A DNA stretch of 64,000 nt from Channallabes apus (taxonomy: Eukaryota; Chordata; Actinopteri; Siluriformes; Clariidae). Below the pieces are notes generated by a model. It was given only the letters and a program-made list of their open reading frames with translations, had not been told where the DNA came from and did no database searches. Positions 63,346-64,000 of the stretch are shown piece after piece (position 1 is the first letter of the stretch; each line of letters starts with the position of its first letter). Made by a program: the position numbers and the translations under genes. The stretch covers positions 6,450,847 through 6,514,846 of the forward strand of contig CM060107.1 in NCBI GenBank assembly GCA_030522415.1, written 5' to 3'.

Positions 63346-63641
63346 GGTAGAAAAAGATCCTCCAAGAGCAACTTATCCCAACCATCCCAGAAGAGTTTGG
63401 TGATGAACAATGCCTTTTCCAGCATGATGGAGCTCCTCACCATGAGGCAAAAGTGATAACTAAGTGGCTCGGGGAACAAAACATCCAAATTTTGGGTCTA
63501 TGGCCAGGAAACTCCAAAGACCTTAATCTTATCGAGAACTTGTGGTCAATCCTCAAGAGGTGGGTGGACAAACAAAAACCCACAAATTCTGATATTTTTG
63601 ATAATTACAGTAAACATTCATGCAGATTAAACTTCATCTAG
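63346..63641 (+). pseudogene. Tc1-like transposase C-terminal fragment
   Basis: The frame encodes the end of a Tc1-type transposase: IPEEFGDEQCLFQHDGAPHHEAKVITKWL, with the second catalytic Asp in FQHDGAP, and DLNLIENLWSILKRWVDKQKP, with the third catalytic Glu in IENLW (family usually NPIENLW). It ends in a degraded tail. No N-terminal part or element ends were found. Confidence 0.88.
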
Positions 63642-64000
63642 AGTTCATCCATTCAAGCCAATTAAAGGACTGATCATGACTAAACTTCTATTTTATTTCA
63701 TGTGACAGAAACAACTGAACGTTACTTACTGTACCTTAGATGCACGGATTTGTTTTCTGAGTAAATGGGAATAGAAGTGGAGTTGGTTTCACTGGAGGAA
63801 AAAAATCATTCAATTCAATTCAATTTTATTTGTATAGCGCTTTTAACAATTGTCATTGTCGCAAAGCAGCTTTAAACGATAGTAAAAAAATCATCAAAGA
63901 GAATCATCTTAAGTGTTGTACCTTTCTGAGTACTGCTTTAAAACAAGCTGCAAATTTACACTTCACATAATATAACATAGTATAGTAAATAATATACCGT
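63642..64000. other. Spacer with a reversed (ATTGA)n-tailed repeat
   Basis: The repeat at 63812-63882 matches 28140-28202 in reverse. Nothing else recognised. Confidence 0.6.

Overview
The window looks like genomic DNA of a teleost fish, most likely a catfish (Siluriformes). The evidence is three immunoglobulin light-chain V-J-C clusters with V opposite to J and C, tRNA-derived SINEs of the Mermaid/Merman type described from catfish, and many Tc1/mariner and hAT remnants. There are no bacterial-type operons, rRNA or true tRNA genes. Host coding sequence is sparse, and most recognisable sequence is mobile DNA.

Layout. 1-4 kb: a last exon encoding a PRY-SPRY (B30.2) domain, then AT-rich spacer. 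4-7.7 kb: a 5'-truncated Ty3/gypsy retrotransposon (+). 7.7-11.7 kb: a hAT BED-finger fragment, and a minus-strand gene end (three phase-1 exons with a SUMO-interaction-like tail) whose intron holds a PIF/Harbinger-type element, which holds a hAT-type element, which holds a solo LTR. 11.9-18.8 kb: a nearly intact chromodomain Ty3/gypsy element (minus) with both LTRs and a 5-bp target duplication. Its 3' LTR is split by a hAT element that is itself split by a SINE. 19-22.5 kb: a deleted Tc1-like element and another SINE. 22.7-37 kb: the light-chain region. Clusters 2 and 3 (V2-J2-C2, V3-J3-C3) look functional. Cluster 1 keeps a V with a weakened RSS, a J destroyed by a hAT insertion and a relic C exon. 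LINEs and MITEs lie between the clusters. 38.4-39.9 kb: a second hAT/LTR composite and a hAT MITE. 40.1-40.7 kb: two orphan exons. 43.1-47.7 kb: a three-coding-exon BTB/zinc-finger gene (zbtb22-type, minus) with the third hAT/LTR composite in its first intron. 48.6-51.4 kb: a second, more decayed copy of the first gypsy family, directly upstream of that gene. 51.4-64 kb: mostly spacer with a Tc1-like element carrying a nested hAT MITE, orphan exons, a solo LTR, an IS630/Tc1-type element, SINEs and a Tc1 transposase end.

Functionally, the clear host genes are the light-chain clusters (V RSS with 12-bp spacer, J RSS with 23-bp spacer, joining by inversion, a conserved E-box plus octamer downstream of C), the BTB/zinc-finger transcription factor, and the B30.2 exon of an immune-type receptor or TRIM-like gene. 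The least expected signal is an excess of the heptamer TACAGTA/TACTGTA, the excision footprint known for Tc1-type transposons such as Sleeping Beauty. At four places a related copy shows that exactly 5 bp were added at a TA. One of these frameshifts the pol gene of the otherwise intact chromodomain retrotransposon.
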